Below, in pieces: positions 1-8,287 of a stretch of 64,000 nt of DNA. Under the pieces are notes generated by a model. That model was not told where the DNA came from. It was given only the letters and a program-made list of their open reading frames with translations, and did no database searches. The stretch's first letter is position 1. Every line of letters begins with the position of its first letter. The stretch comes from Sneathiella marina (lineage in GTDB: Bacteria; Pseudomonadota; Alphaproteobacteria; Sneathiellales; Sneathiellaceae), in contig NZ_CP098747.1 in the NCBI RefSeq assembly GCF_023746535.1, positions 1,122,364 to 1,186,363 on the forward strand. Direction: 5' to 3'. Position numbers and translations under genes: made by a program.

Positions 1-1
1 C

Positions 2-409
2 TTGTTGAAGCAATGTATGATCCTGCTCCTGCGCAATCGGCTGGAGTCACAGGACAAAAGATTTGACTGGATGTCCGTATTAACCGATGAAAAACTTTGG
101 ATTGCTTTACGGCTTATGCTCGATATGCCTGGCAATCTCCATTCGGTCGAAAGTCTCGCTGAGGCGGCGGGGATGAGTCGTTCAACCTTCGCCAAACGAT
201 TTTTCACGGCATACGGAAAAGGGCCTATGGAGTTGCTGCGCAATCTTCGTATGCACCGTGCCGCTTCTTTACTAGCAGATTCTGATCTTCCCATAAAACG
301 TATCGCCGAACTGGTCGGCTTTCAAAGTCGGAGTGCTTTCACCAGAAAATTTGAGAAAATTATTGGCACTTCACCGGGCAAGTATCGATCTAAGGTTCGT
401 GGAAATTGA
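2..409 (+). CDS. AraC-family transcriptional regulator, C-terminal part
   Basis: DNA-binding C-terminal part of an AraC/XylS regulator. The frame is open to the window edge and the first codon shown (TTG) is internal, so the N-terminal sensor domain lies outside. Two helix-turn-helix segments are visible: one around SMSRSTFAKRF-like residues 57-68 (reads GMSRSTFAKRF) and a second around residues 105-116 (GFQSRSAFTRKF), followed by the usual GTSPGKYR ending. The N-terminal residues resemble the linker after a cupin-type sensor domain. Its target is not visible in the window. Family assignment is firm; effector and regulon are unknown. Confidence 0.85.
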   Translation: MLKQCMILLLRNRLESQDKRFDWMSVLTDEKLWIALRLMLDMPGNLHSVESLAEAAGMSRSTFAKRFFTAYGKGPMELLRNLRMHRAASLLADSDLPIKRIAELVGFQSRSAFTRKFEKIIGTSPGKYRSKVRGN

Positions 410-781
410 CAGAGGCAAAAAATGTGTCCCGGGGCGGAGTCGAACCACCAGCAGGCTCAAAACGCGTCGGAATATAATGCAAACACGGTCTCTGTGCTCG
501 CCGCAACACCAAGTCAGCTCCGGATCATGAACTGTCCTTTTCAGACACTGAAAATAGAGTCCGCTCTAGCCATCAATAACGGACATTGATTTTGAATTTT
601 CAGATTTCTCAGAAATAACTTCCGCTTTCCGTATAGTAGCGGGCATAAACTCGCCGATCCAAAAGGGTCTGCTTAGTGCCAGAAGCGGACATTGAGGGAA
701 GAGGCCTATTGTCAGCTCCGTGCTCATAATGACAGTTTTTGGCGCTTCACCCTACGTCTGCTTTACGAACCTTTGGGTCAG
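410..781. other. Gene-free stretch
   Basis: No convincing coding frame, RNA gene or mobile-element end is visible here. The motif CGGACATTG recurs near 582 and 686 without further structure. The stretch separates the 3' ends of the convergent AraC fragment and the WYL regulator; I see no strong terminator hairpin. Confidence 0.4.
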
Positions 782-1513
782 TTAAATGACGTCATTGCCC
801 TTCAGAGATTGTTGAAACTTAGACTTAGGCAACAGTCGAAACCGCTCATCTGAGACTTCGGCACTCAAAAGTCGATCACACCGAAACGCACGGGGTGCAT
901 TTCGAAGGTGGTCAAAAGCCAGCACATACCAGACAGGATAATTCAGCAACAGATAGTGCGGCTCCATACTCCTTTTTGATTCTTCACCAGATTCCTTTTT
1001 GTATCGTATGTCCAAGGACCGTTGATCTAAGAATGCCTGATGCAATGCCTGAACAGCACGATCATTGGTGGAAACGATGGTTTTCTGAACGAATGTTGAT
1101 GCGGTTGCACCTATCAATATCCTAGATTTCAAACCGCTTACTTTATAGCGTTTGTCAGAGGAGAATGATGCAATCAACTGACGCCGGATAGATGCCAAAT
1201 TTGCAAGAAACATGGGTGAGTTCATTTGTTCAGCAACGGCGACGCTGATCAGCAGATCAACGGCTTCGGGGTAATTCAGGTTTAGACGCCCCACACCCCA
1301 GTGGCGGTCAAGACGAACGCCACCACCGCGACCGCGATCAGCATCGATCGGCAGCCCTTGATCGCGCATAAGCTGTAAGTCACGCGCAATTGTTCGCTCG
1401 CTGACATTATGCAAATCTGCAAGGTTTTTAATGGTGCACAACCCATCTTGCTTCAGTTGAACCGCCAACAGCTCAAGCCGTCTCAATCTATCGTTCGTAT
1501 TAGTACGGGTCAT
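782..1513 (-). CDS. YafY-type HTH/WYL-domain transcriptional regulator
   Basis: Transcription factor with an N-terminal winged helix-turn-helix (about residues 8-60, ending in the typical RGRGGGVRL wing) and a C-terminal WYL domain (about 150-230) that usually senses a small ligand. In this copy the WYL strand reads WYVLAFD and is followed by FRCDRL, a normal variant. I chose ATG at 1513 over the TTG just before it (1516), because family members begin a few residues before the conserved RLRRLELL. The start lies only 4 bases from a perfect 12-bp palindrome, leaving little room for a ribosome site, so the transcript may be leaderless. It is divergent from the small gene at 1589, its probable target. 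Ligand unknown. Confidence 0.88.
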   Translation of the reverse strand: MTRTNTNDRLRRLELLAVQLKQDGLCTIKNLADLHNVSERTIARDLQLMRDQGLPIDADRGRGGGVRLDRHWGVGRLNLNYPEAVDLLISVAVAEQMNSPMFLANLASIRRQLIASFSSDKRYKVSGLKSRILIGATASTFVQKTIVSTNDRAVQALHQAFLDQRSLDIRYKKESGEESKRSMEPHYLLLNYPVWYVLAFDHLRNAPRAFRCDRLLSAEVSDERFRLLPKSKFQQSLKGNDVI

Positions 1514-1517
1514 CAAA

Positions 1518-1544
1518 CAAATAAGACATAAAATGTCTTATTTG
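1518..1544. promoter_or_regulatory. Perfect palindrome in the divergent promoter region (probable operator)
   Basis: Arms CAAATAAGACAT (1518-1529) and ATGTCTTATTTG (1533-1544) are exact reverse complements with a 3-base AAA spacer. A TTGACA -35-like hexamer (1542-1547) for the rightward gene overlaps the right arm, and the left arm abuts the start of the WYL regulator. A protein bound here could block both directions. The likely ligand is the WYL regulator itself; this is inference. Confidence 0.75.
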
Positions 1545-1588
1545 ACAATATACATATCGTGACACTAACAAATCAAAGGAGATAATCG

Positions 1589-1903
1589 ATGTTACCCGTA
1601 ACCGTTTTAGCCCCCATCAAGCTTGCCGAAGGCAAGACCGAAACCGATCTGCTTGCTGCTTCTAAAGTTTTCCAACGGGACTTCGTCGCACACGAAGTTG
1701 GTGTGTTGCGGCGCGAGCTAGTGCGCAAACCGGATGGGACCTATTTGGACATCGTCCAGTTTCGTAGCCACGAAGACTATTTGGATGTCGTCAAGAAGGA
1801 AATGGAATCACCGATCTGTGCAGCCTTCTTTTCCGTAATGGATCTCAGGGATTTTGACCCTGATGCCGAGATGGAAGTTAATGCCTCGCTCGAAACCCAC
1901 TAG
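1589..1903 (+). CDS. Small ABM-like (dimeric alpha/beta-barrel) protein
   Basis: A 104-residue protein that resembles the antibiotic-biosynthesis-monooxygenase-like ferredoxin fold: an opening strand (VTVLAPIKLAEG), a helix with a VFQRDF core, a strand with the VGVLRRELVRK pattern, then DGTYLDIVQFRSHEDY. Such proteins act as small monooxygenases, heme-degrading enzymes or stress proteins, and the sequence does not say which. The ATG at 1589 follows AAAGGAGAT at a good distance. It is divergently transcribed from the WYL regulator and shares a palindromic promoter region with it, so it is probably controlled by that regulator. A terminator-like hairpin follows at once. Confidence 0.7.
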   Translation: MLPVTVLAPIKLAEGKTETDLLAASKVFQRDFVAHEVGVLRRELVRKPDGTYLDIVQFRSHEDYLDVVKKEMESPICAAFFSVMDLRDFDPDAEMEVNASLETH

Positions 1904-1913
1904 ATGCTCCCTA

Positions 1914-1945
1914 GGGTGGCCTGATAAAACAGGTCACCCGTTTCT
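1914..1945 (+). terminator. Hairpin terminator after the ABM-like gene
   Basis: GGGTGGCCTG (1914-1923), loop ATAAAA, CAGGTCACCC (1930-1939): a 10-bp stem containing one G-U pair, followed by a short T-containing tail. It starts 10 bases after the stop codon at 1903. Confidence 0.6.
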
Positions 1946-2095
1946 CAGGTCACTTTCCAGATAGAGCGGAAATTCGGCTGGCAATGTCCCATGGTTGGTT
2001 TATTCGTATAGTTGTCGTTCCGCAATCTGTACGGTGAGGACCGCTTTGAGTCATAAACCAGACGTTCAATAATGTGTCGCTACAAGTCTGCTTAG

Positions 2096-2901
2096 GGAGT
2101 TGTCACATTAACTTCCAATAGACACAGATATTCCTCGGTTTCAAATTTTCAGGCAGCTTTACTTGCAATTACCCAAACGTCAAACGCTTCCTCGCGGAGC
2201 TGTTTGAAATAACTTCGATTGATTAGATGACGTTGAACATAGAAAGTATTGTAAGTGGCTGAGTGAATATTGAGAAATCTTTGAGCGGAGCCCGGAGACT
2301 TGAACCGTTGCATTTTTCGTTCCCGTCGTCGGTTTGGAAGGTGCGAGTTTTCTGCTCGATTGTTAGAACGTTTGTTGTCAATGTGCACAGCAGTCAAGCC
2401 TAGGGCTCGAAACGCCTTATGATAGGACTTTAGCTTATCTGTGACGATTTGCGTCGGTGCAAAGCCTTGTTTTTTTAATAGTTTACGCATCAACTTCACG
2501 GCAGCTTTGGCGTTTCGTTTTGGTTGCACCAGGAAATCCAGGACTTCTTCCTCGCTATCAACGGCACGCCATAAGAAATATTGCCTTCCTCGAATAACAA
2601 TGACCATTTCATCCAAATGCCAGACATCGTTGGGAGTAGGGCGGGAAGATCTCAGATTTCTGGCGATTGGTTCACCAAACTTTAAAAAACCATCGTCGGG
2701 CAGTCTCGTAGGAAATATCCAGGCATCGTTCAGCCAACAGATCTTCTACGTCTCGAAAGCTTAACGTAAATCGGGCATACAGCCAAACTGCGTGCTGGAT
2801 AATGTAAGGTGGAAACCGGTGCCGGGAATAAGAGAGATTTTGCATCGATGAAGATTAGATCATCATCAATTTCCTAGCCACAAAGTTAATGTGACAATGC
2901 C
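2096..2901 (-). mobile_element. IS6-family insertion sequence, type A copy 1 (inactive)
   Basis: 806-bp element. Its left terminal repeat is GGAGTTGTCACATTAACTT (2096-2114) and its right repeat AAGTTAATGTGACAATGCC (2883-2901), near-perfect reverse complements. It encodes a broken DDE transposase on the minus strand. The 8 bases on either side do not match, so no target duplication survives. The same terminal repeat, consensus GGNNTTGTCACATTAACTT, recurs many times in this window. Confidence 0.9.
2149..2845 (-). pseudogene. IS6-family DDE transposase, frameshifted (type A1)
   Basis: The reading frame starts at ATG 2845, matches the type A transposase for about 50 codons, then hits a stop. A run of six A on the plus strand (in 2671-2685) has one extra base compared with other copies, shifting the frame in the WFLKFG region. 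The rest continues intact in another frame from 2616, with HLDE degraded to LMDE-like at the junction (it reads WHLMDEM after the repair), TDKLKSY and RAENSH catalytic blocks present. No autonomous transposition expected. Confidence 0.85.
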
Positions 2902-2905
2902 CACT

Positions 2906-2924
2906 AAGTTAATGTGACAAAACC
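2906..2924. repeat. Solo IS6 type A terminal repeat
   Basis: AAGTTAATGTGACAAAACC lies 4 bases beyond the right end of copy A1. It has no partner or transposase of its own and is the leftover right end of another, mostly deleted copy. Confidence 0.75.
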
Positions 2925-2981
2925 GAAGTTGAGCTTAGTGGTCACTTTTAGGGGAAAAACCTATCTCGATTTCGTGTCACG

Positions 2982-3917
2982 CTACGAGAACATATCGATA
3001 CGGCGGGCATTCATAAGCCCCAGGATTAATTCATCACGCCGGGCCGCAAGGTCAGACATCGACGAATTTTTCATCGCGCGCGCCATGCCATCCTTCAAAA
3101 CAGCTATGGTATCCACGTCTAGCTCCGGTTTGCCAAGATCGTTCCACCAGCTTTGAAATGGGCCTCCCAAATGTTTGCAAAATCCCTCAATTCCATCCGC
3201 GCCGCCGCCGAGGTGAAATAGGGTATTTGGTCCCATGGCCGCCCACCGCAGGCCGGGTCCATAAACAACTGCTTTATCGATATCTTCAACACTCGCCACG
3301 CCTTCATTGGCGAGGTGAATGACTTCCCGCCATATGGCGGCCTGCAACCGATTGGCAATATGACCGGGAATTTCTTTATTAAGCTGAACAGTAACTTTAC
3401 CGATGCTTTCAAAAAAAGCCTTTGATCTGGGCAGGACATCGGATGCAGTTTTTTCATTTATCATGAGCTCAACCAATGGGATAAGATGGGGTGGATTGAA
3501 AGGATGGGCCAAAATCAGGCGAGCCGGATCAGAAAATCCCTTCTGCAAATCTGATAGTTTTAGGCCTGATGTAGACGTCCCAATAATGGCTGTCGGCGTA
3601 ATCACAGGTTCTATCTGGTTATATAGACGATGTTTGATCTCAAGCCGTTCAGGAATACTTTCCTGAATGAAATCAGCTCCAGTCACGGCTTCAGCGGGAT
3701 CAGTGGTAAAGCTCAACCGGTCCATTATACCGTCCAATTTCCAACCCAGCTCTGGTAGGGCCTCCTGAGATTTATCTATGAATTCTAGCGTTTTTCTCTC
3801 GACGTCTTCTGCTGGATCGAAGATGGTTACTAATCGGCCGGTCGCTAAAAAAAGGGCCGCCCAACTCATGCCGATTGTACCCGCGCCTAAAATGGCTATT
3901 TGCTCAAATTTCCGCAT
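2982..3917 (-). CDS. 3-hydroxyacyl-CoA dehydrogenase family protein (L-carnitine dehydrogenase-like)
   Basis: A 311-residue NAD-dependent dehydrogenase. The Rossmann motif GAGTIG is at residues 11-16, followed by an acidic residue at the second strand (FDP). The core catalytic segment AHPFNPP contains His138, and the C-terminal helical domain starts near GHIANRLQ. Length and layout match single-domain relatives such as carnitine 3-dehydrogenase and lambda-crystallin/L-gulonate dehydrogenase, rather than long fatty-acid oxidation enzymes. It is the last gene of the operon running 8153 to 2982, 3 bases after the serine hydrolase. With an uptake system and a hydrolase beside it, a role in breaking down an imported hydroxy-acid or quaternary-amine ester is plausible. 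The substrate is not proven. Confidence 0.8.
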   Translation of the reverse strand: MRKFEQIAILGAGTIGMSWAALFLATGRLVTIFDPAEDVERKTLEFIDKSQEALPELGWKLDGIMDRLSFTTDPAEAVTGADFIQESIPERLEIKHRLYNQIEPVITPTAIIGTSTSGLKLSDLQKGFSDPARLILAHPFNPPHLIPLVELMINEKTASDVLPRSKAFFESIGKVTVQLNKEIPGHIANRLQAAIWREVIHLANEGVASVEDIDKAVVYGPGLRWAAMGPNTLFHLGGGADGIEGFCKHLGGPFQSWWNDLGKPELDVDTIAVLKDGMARAMKNSSMSDLAARRDELILGLMNARRIDMFS

Positions 3918-3920
3918 TTA

Positions 3921-5096
3921 CTAATCCTGTTGAAAGCTACCATAAACTAGATTGCGCAAATCTATTCTGTGCTGATTGCGGTGCTCGGGTGCGTGGGTCA
4001 TGAAGACAAAAATCAGGTCATTTTCGGGATCGACCCAGAAATTTGTTCCGGACACTCCAGGCCAGAAATATTCGCCCGAGAAACCTTTCGGGTTGCTGCT
4101 GTATCTGGTTCTTACAGCTAAGCCCAATCCAAACCCAAGCCCGGCCTCTGGCACCGGTGCTGTTATTCCAAGAGAGCTAGTATTCGCTCCAAATCTGACT
4201 TCATCAGGAAGATGGTTTTGCAACATGAGCCCAACCGTTTCGGCCTTCAGAATGAGCTGTTCCTCAAAGGCACCGCCTGCGCGGAGCATCTGCGCGAATT
4301 TTATGTAGTCTGCCGCCGTTGACCAAAGGCCGCCACCGCCGGAACACCATTTTTGCCCTGCTGACAGAGGGGGCGTCAAGGAGGCAGGTGTTATCGCCTT
4401 TGGAGGATCGGCAATGTTCTCCGGATTAGGGTGAAAACTGGTGCCTACCATGCCCAATGGACCGATTATCCGTTCTTCAATCACGGTGTTTAACGGTTTA
4501 TCCGTGGCCACCTCGATAACCCGGCCCAGCAGATCCGTGGACATGCCATACTCGAAGACTGTTCCTGGCGGATGTAGCAAGGGCAGACGTGCCAGACGTT
4601 TTGCCATTTCCTGATTATCGCCAGAAAAATCATAAACCATTGCATTTCGGTACAGAGCATGAATGGGATCATCGCCGAACTGACCATAAGTTACGCCCGA
4701 TGTATGACGCATGAGATCCAGAACGGTTGGACCGTGGGAATAGGGGATACCCATTCCGGCATCATTCAGAACATTGATACTTCGCATCTCCGGGATAAAA
4801 TCTGACACAGGGCTATCTAACATCAAGCGCCCTTCTTCCCATAGGCTCATTGCCACCACTGATGTTATCGGTTTTGTCATGGAAGCGATCCAGAACACTG
4901 TATCATCGGTGACCGGTTGCCTTCCTAACATGTCCTTTGTGCCAAAACAGCGATGGAAGACCCGCTGGTCACCTTGAAGAAGGGTGAGAACGCCACCAAA
5001 CAGCCGATTTGCGGCTATTTCCTTTTCAAGCCAGGGATCGATTACTTTACTTAAGCCGGTAGGTGATAAGTTCATTTGTGATGTTGTAATCGTCAT
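3921..5096 (-). CDS. Serine hydrolase of the beta-lactamase / EstB esterase family
   Basis: A 391-residue class C-like serine hydrolase. The nucleophile motif is SMTK (Ser72 to Lys75) and the general-base Tyr is probably Y183 in EYGMST. No signal peptide is visible, so it is probably cytoplasmic, which favours an esterase over a beta-lactamase. The third motif region reads WPGVSGTNF, as in EstB-type esterases. Its ATG overlaps the TGA of the TRAP permease by 4 bases, indicating translational coupling, and it is followed by the dehydrogenase gene. Inferred role: hydrolysis of an ester or lactone brought in by the TRAP system. Confidence 0.85.
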   Translation of the reverse strand: MTITTSQMNLSPTGLSKVIDPWLEKEIAANRLFGGVLTLLQGDQRVFHRCFGTKDMLGRQPVTDDTVFWIASMTKPITSVVAMSLWEEGRLMLDSPVSDFIPEMRSINVLNDAGMGIPYSHGPTVLDLMRHTSGVTYGQFGDDPIHALYRNAMVYDFSGDNQEMAKRLARLPLLHPPGTVFEYGMSTDLLGRVIEVATDKPLNTVIEERIIGPLGMVGTSFHPNPENIADPPKAITPASLTPPLSAGQKWCSGGGGLWSTAADYIKFAQMLRAGGAFEEQLILKAETVGLMLQNHLPDEVRFGANTSSLGITAPVPEAGLGFGLGLAVRTRYSSNPKGFSGEYFWPGVSGTNFWVDPENDLIFVFMTHAPEHRNQHRIDLRNLVYGSFQQD

Positions 5097-7132
5097 TTTG
5101 TCATGTCCGGAATAATCGTAATGAGCTCCGGTAGTGCAAAAAACACGAACACCATTGCCAAGAATGCGCCAACGAATGGTATGGTTCCAATCGAGATTTG
5201 GCCGATCGAAACCTCACCTTCAGTTACACCCGCGAGGACATAGATAATCATACCGACTGGGGGCGTAATAAGCCCAATTTCAACTAACATCACCAGAATG
5301 ACTCCAAACCACAAAGGATCCCAACCCGCTGCGATAATAACCGGCAGGATTACGGGTAGAGTCATTAAGACCATACTGATCGGTTCCACAAACATACCAA
5401 GGATGAGATAAAGAATGACAATAGCGATAAACAAGCCCAAGTCCGGCAATCCGAGTGATTGCACGAATAAGACAAGCTGTTGCGGCATCGATAGATAGTC
5501 CACACCAAAACTCATAATCGCAGCCCCGACAGCAATCATTAATAGCATGGATGTCGCCAATGCAGCGTCTTCTACGGCAGCCAAGAATTCTTTCAAGCTC
5601 AAAGTACGACGGAGAAGGCTGATCAACAGAGCACCAAATACTCCGACGGCACCGGCCTCTGTTGGCGTTGCAATACCGAGATAGAGCGAGCCCAGTACCA
5701 TGGCCATCAACGCCAAAAAGGGCGCAACTCCTTTTAAAGAATAAAGTTTATCAATCCACGAGAAAGCCTTCCCCTCTGGCGCGGCTTTCGGATCGATAGT
5801 TACCCATAGGACAACGACCAGAACAAAGGCGGCAATCATCAGTAATCCAGGCAATATACCTGCCAGAAACAAGTCAGTCACCGGCACGCCGGCCAGCGGT
5901 CCGTAAATTATCATGGCGATGCTTGGCGGGATCAAGATACCCAATGTTCCGCCTGCGGCCAGAACACCGAAAGCAAGTTCGGGGCGGTATCCTTCTTTCA
6001 TCATTTCCGGCCCGGCCACACGACCCATAGTCGCCGCCGTCGCCAAACTGGAGCCTGAAACAGCTGCAAAAATACCTGACGCTGCGATAGAGGCATGAGC
6101 CAGGCCGCCTGCGACTCTTCCCAATCCTTTGCGCGCCGCGGTAAACATTTCGCCGGACGCATTACTTCGAACAAGAATTGCACCCATCAACACAAACATC
6201 GGTATCGCTGTTAGCTCAAACGTATTAACGGCACCCCAAGCCCGTTCGCCGATATAGGTGAGGCTTATGGGGGGTAGCCAAAACCACATGGTGACAATAC
6301 CTATAAAAAATAGTGTGAAAACAACTGGTAGTCCGGCTAATAACAAAAAGAATAAGGCGCCGATAAGAACAGCCGCCTTCAACGTCAGGTCGGAAGAATC
6401 AGAGAGCAAAAAAAGCACTATAAGCGGGAGGACAAGCGCCATCAGGATCATTATCGTATTCGGGCCTGACACAAGAAAACAAGACGCTACGACCAGACCG
6501 GCAATGATATATATTCCGGATATGGACCCCATTGCCCCCGGCATTTGACCGAGACCATCAACGACGGAAAATAGGATTGCGGCCAATATAGGAAAAATGG
6601 CCAATGTCGTCGCTGCGCTATTTTGGTTACTCTCCGTCTTTATTTTAAATACCAAAAAAAGTACCAGGAAGAACATTCCGATACAAATGGTTGATTGTGG
6701 TATCCAAAGAGGTGTGTTCAGCAGACTCCAGCTACGTGATGCGTTTTGAAAGCTCTCTAAAAAGAAGGCTGTTGTCTTCCATAAAACGACAATACAGACG
6801 AAAACAGCCATCCAGTTGGTGGCGACCATCACGTTCTTTCTTAAGGCCGGAGACAAGCGGGCAGGGACAAGATCAACACTGACATGCGCGTTTTTTGACG
6901 CGACATATGCTGCCCCTAGAAAAGTGATCGCCACAATCAGATAGGTAGATACTTCCGTCACCCAAATGGTCGAATAATCAAACAGGGTGCGTCCGAACAC
7001 TTCAATATTCACACTAACCAACATCGTGACGACAGAGAGAATGCCTAAATAGCGTGACAGCTGAGCCAAAATAGTGCCGGGGTGAGACAGCGTATCCGCT
7101 GCCTCAACACCAATTTTTTCCACCTTTTCCAC
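5093..7132 (-). CDS. TRAP transporter fused permease (DctQ-DctM)
   Basis: A 679-residue membrane protein in which the small (DctQ, about residues 25-175) and large (DctM, about 240-670) TRAP subunits are fused. It carries out Na+-driven uptake of organic acids or similar solutes from a periplasmic binding protein. DctM hallmarks include the EGYRPELAFG segment, ILIPPS in the first half and TPTEAGAVG and LITPPVG in the second. The start is a GTG at 7132, one base after the stop of dctP; a second GTG at 7123 is possible. Genes 7134 (binding protein) and 3921 (hydrolase) are tightly packed on either side, so this is one operon. Confidence 0.92.
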   Translation of the reverse strand: MEKVEKIGVEAADTLSHPGTILAQLSRYLGILSVVTMLVSVNIEVFGRTLFDYSTIWVTEVSTYLIVAITFLGAAYVASKNAHVSVDLVPARLSPALRKNVMVATNWMAVFVCIVVLWKTTAFFLESFQNASRSWSLLNTPLWIPQSTICIGMFFLVLFLVFKIKTESNQNSAATTLAIFPILAAILFSVVDGLGQMPGAMGSISGIYIIAGLVVASCFLVSGPNTIMILMALVLPLIVLFLLSDSSDLTLKAAVLIGALFFLLLAGLPVVFTLFFIGIVTMWFWLPPISLTYIGERAWGAVNTFELTAIPMFVLMGAILVRSNASGEMFTAARKGLGRVAGGLAHASIAASGIFAAVSGSSLATAATMGRVAGPEMMKEGYRPELAFGVLAAGGTLGILIPPSIAMIIYGPLAGVPVTDLFLAGILPGLLMIAAFVLVVVLWVTIDPKAAPEGKAFSWIDKLYSLKGVAPFLALMAMVLGSLYLGIATPTEAGAVGVFGALLISLLRRTLSLKEFLAAVEDAALATSMLLMIAVGAAIMSFGVDYLSMPQQLVLFVQSLGLPDLGLFIAIVILYLILGMFVEPISMVLMTLPVILPVIIAAGWDPLWFGVILVMLVEIGLITPPVGMIIYVLAGVTEGEVSIGQISIGTIPFVGAFLAMVFVFFALPELITIIPDMTK

Positions 7133-7133
7133 A

Positions 7134-8153
7134 CTATTTTACCGCATCACGTGCCGTTTTTTCTACGGCATCTGCATCCAGTCCCGCACGTACCATATCT
7201 TTCCGCCACGCGGCCAGAACCGGCTCCTGGATTTTTTCGGCGTAGACACGGGTCATTTCCTCATTTGATACTTCATGGAAATCAACACCTGCTGATTTCC
7301 AAAGCTCTGGCATTTCAGCCGCCCGTTCTTTCCAGCGAATAATGAATTCCTGCTCAAGTTTGTCAAATTCGGCGATAACAATAGTCTTTAGATCTTTCGG
7401 CAACGCCGCCCATGCGTCGTTATTGACCAGCACTGGCGTTGGCAGAACACTTCCGAGTTTCCAACTGGACGCGTTGGAAATAACGGACTGGAAACCCGCA
7501 CCATAAGCCCAGCAGCTATCCGTTATCACACCTTCAATTACACCGCGCTCAAGGGCAGGTAGTACTTCTCCTGCGCTCAATGATACCGTTGTTGCACCGA
7601 GCTCCGATCCAATTAATCCGGTACCACGATTGTTAACCCGCAGTTTTCGGCCAGACCATTCCTCAACCGTCGTAATCGGGACGGTTGAAAACAATGTCTG
7701 CGGGCAAAATGCCGTTTCCAATAATTCAGTAGCATTGTATTTTTCCTGGTAAAGAGCGCGCACCTGATCGCCATATGCTGAAGCTGACAGGGCTTGCATA
7801 TCTTCATAACTCTCAGAAATACCGGGCAGCGATGGCACTGTGAACAACGGTTGCGACCCTGTATAATAGCCCGTCAGCGGCAAGGACATTTCAACCAGCC
7901 CGTCCCGCACACCTTCCAGTAAATAGTTGCCTTTGAGTAGTGACGAATTCGCGGTGATTATCAATCGACCATCCGTCGCCTTTGCAATTCTGTCTGGAAT
8001 TGCCAAAGCTACTTCCTCATAGACAGTCCCTCTTACAGCTAGATACGCGAGCTTCCACTCTGTTTTTTCAGCCGCAATCGATGCCGTCGTTGGAGCGGAA
8101 AGGGCAGTTAGGACACTTGCAATAAGCAAATTGATCTTCTGTATTTTTTTCAT
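7134..8153 (-). CDS. TRAP transporter substrate-binding protein (DctP family)
   Basis: A 339-residue periplasmic binding protein with an N-terminal signal peptide (hydrophobic core about residues 8-27, cleavage near SIAAE). It carries the DctP-family block near residues 168-190 (GRKLRVNNRGTGLIGSELGA), including the arginine that usually binds a substrate carboxylate. The ATG at 8153 follows GGAGGATCC by 9 bases. It is the first gene of the operon continuing to 2982. The ligand is unknown; neighbours suggest a carboxylate, perhaps an ester or carnitine-like compound. Confidence 0.9.
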   Translation of the reverse strand: MKKIQKINLLIASVLTALSAPTTASIAAEKTEWKLAYLAVRGTVYEEVALAIPDRIAKATDGRLIITANSSLLKGNYLLEGVRDGLVEMSLPLTGYYTGSQPLFTVPSLPGISESYEDMQALSASAYGDQVRALYQEKYNATELLETAFCPQTLFSTVPITTVEEWSGRKLRVNNRGTGLIGSELGATTVSLSAGEVLPALERGVIEGVITDSCWAYGAGFQSVISNASSWKLGSVLPTPVLVNNDAWAALPKDLKTIVIAEFDKLEQEFIIRWKERAAEMPELWKSAGVDFHEVSNEEMTRVYAEKIQEPVLAAWRKDMVRAGLDADAVEKTARDAVK

Positions 8154-8287
8154 GGTTAGGATCCTCCGTATGAAATATTTTGATTAGGTCCATCATAAAA
8201 ACTTCTTTGCCGATGGCTTGTTACCTGTGCTATGGGTTTTTGTGACACAGTCTACTCATTTGGCCCGTGGGGATCACACCGACTCGC

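Noticed and set aside
2671-2685. Programmed frameshift in IS copy A1 at the T6/A6 run
   Set aside because: Other type A copies encode the transposase in one frame without a slip. The extra base would need a +1 correction, which a T TTT TTA-type -1 slip does not give.
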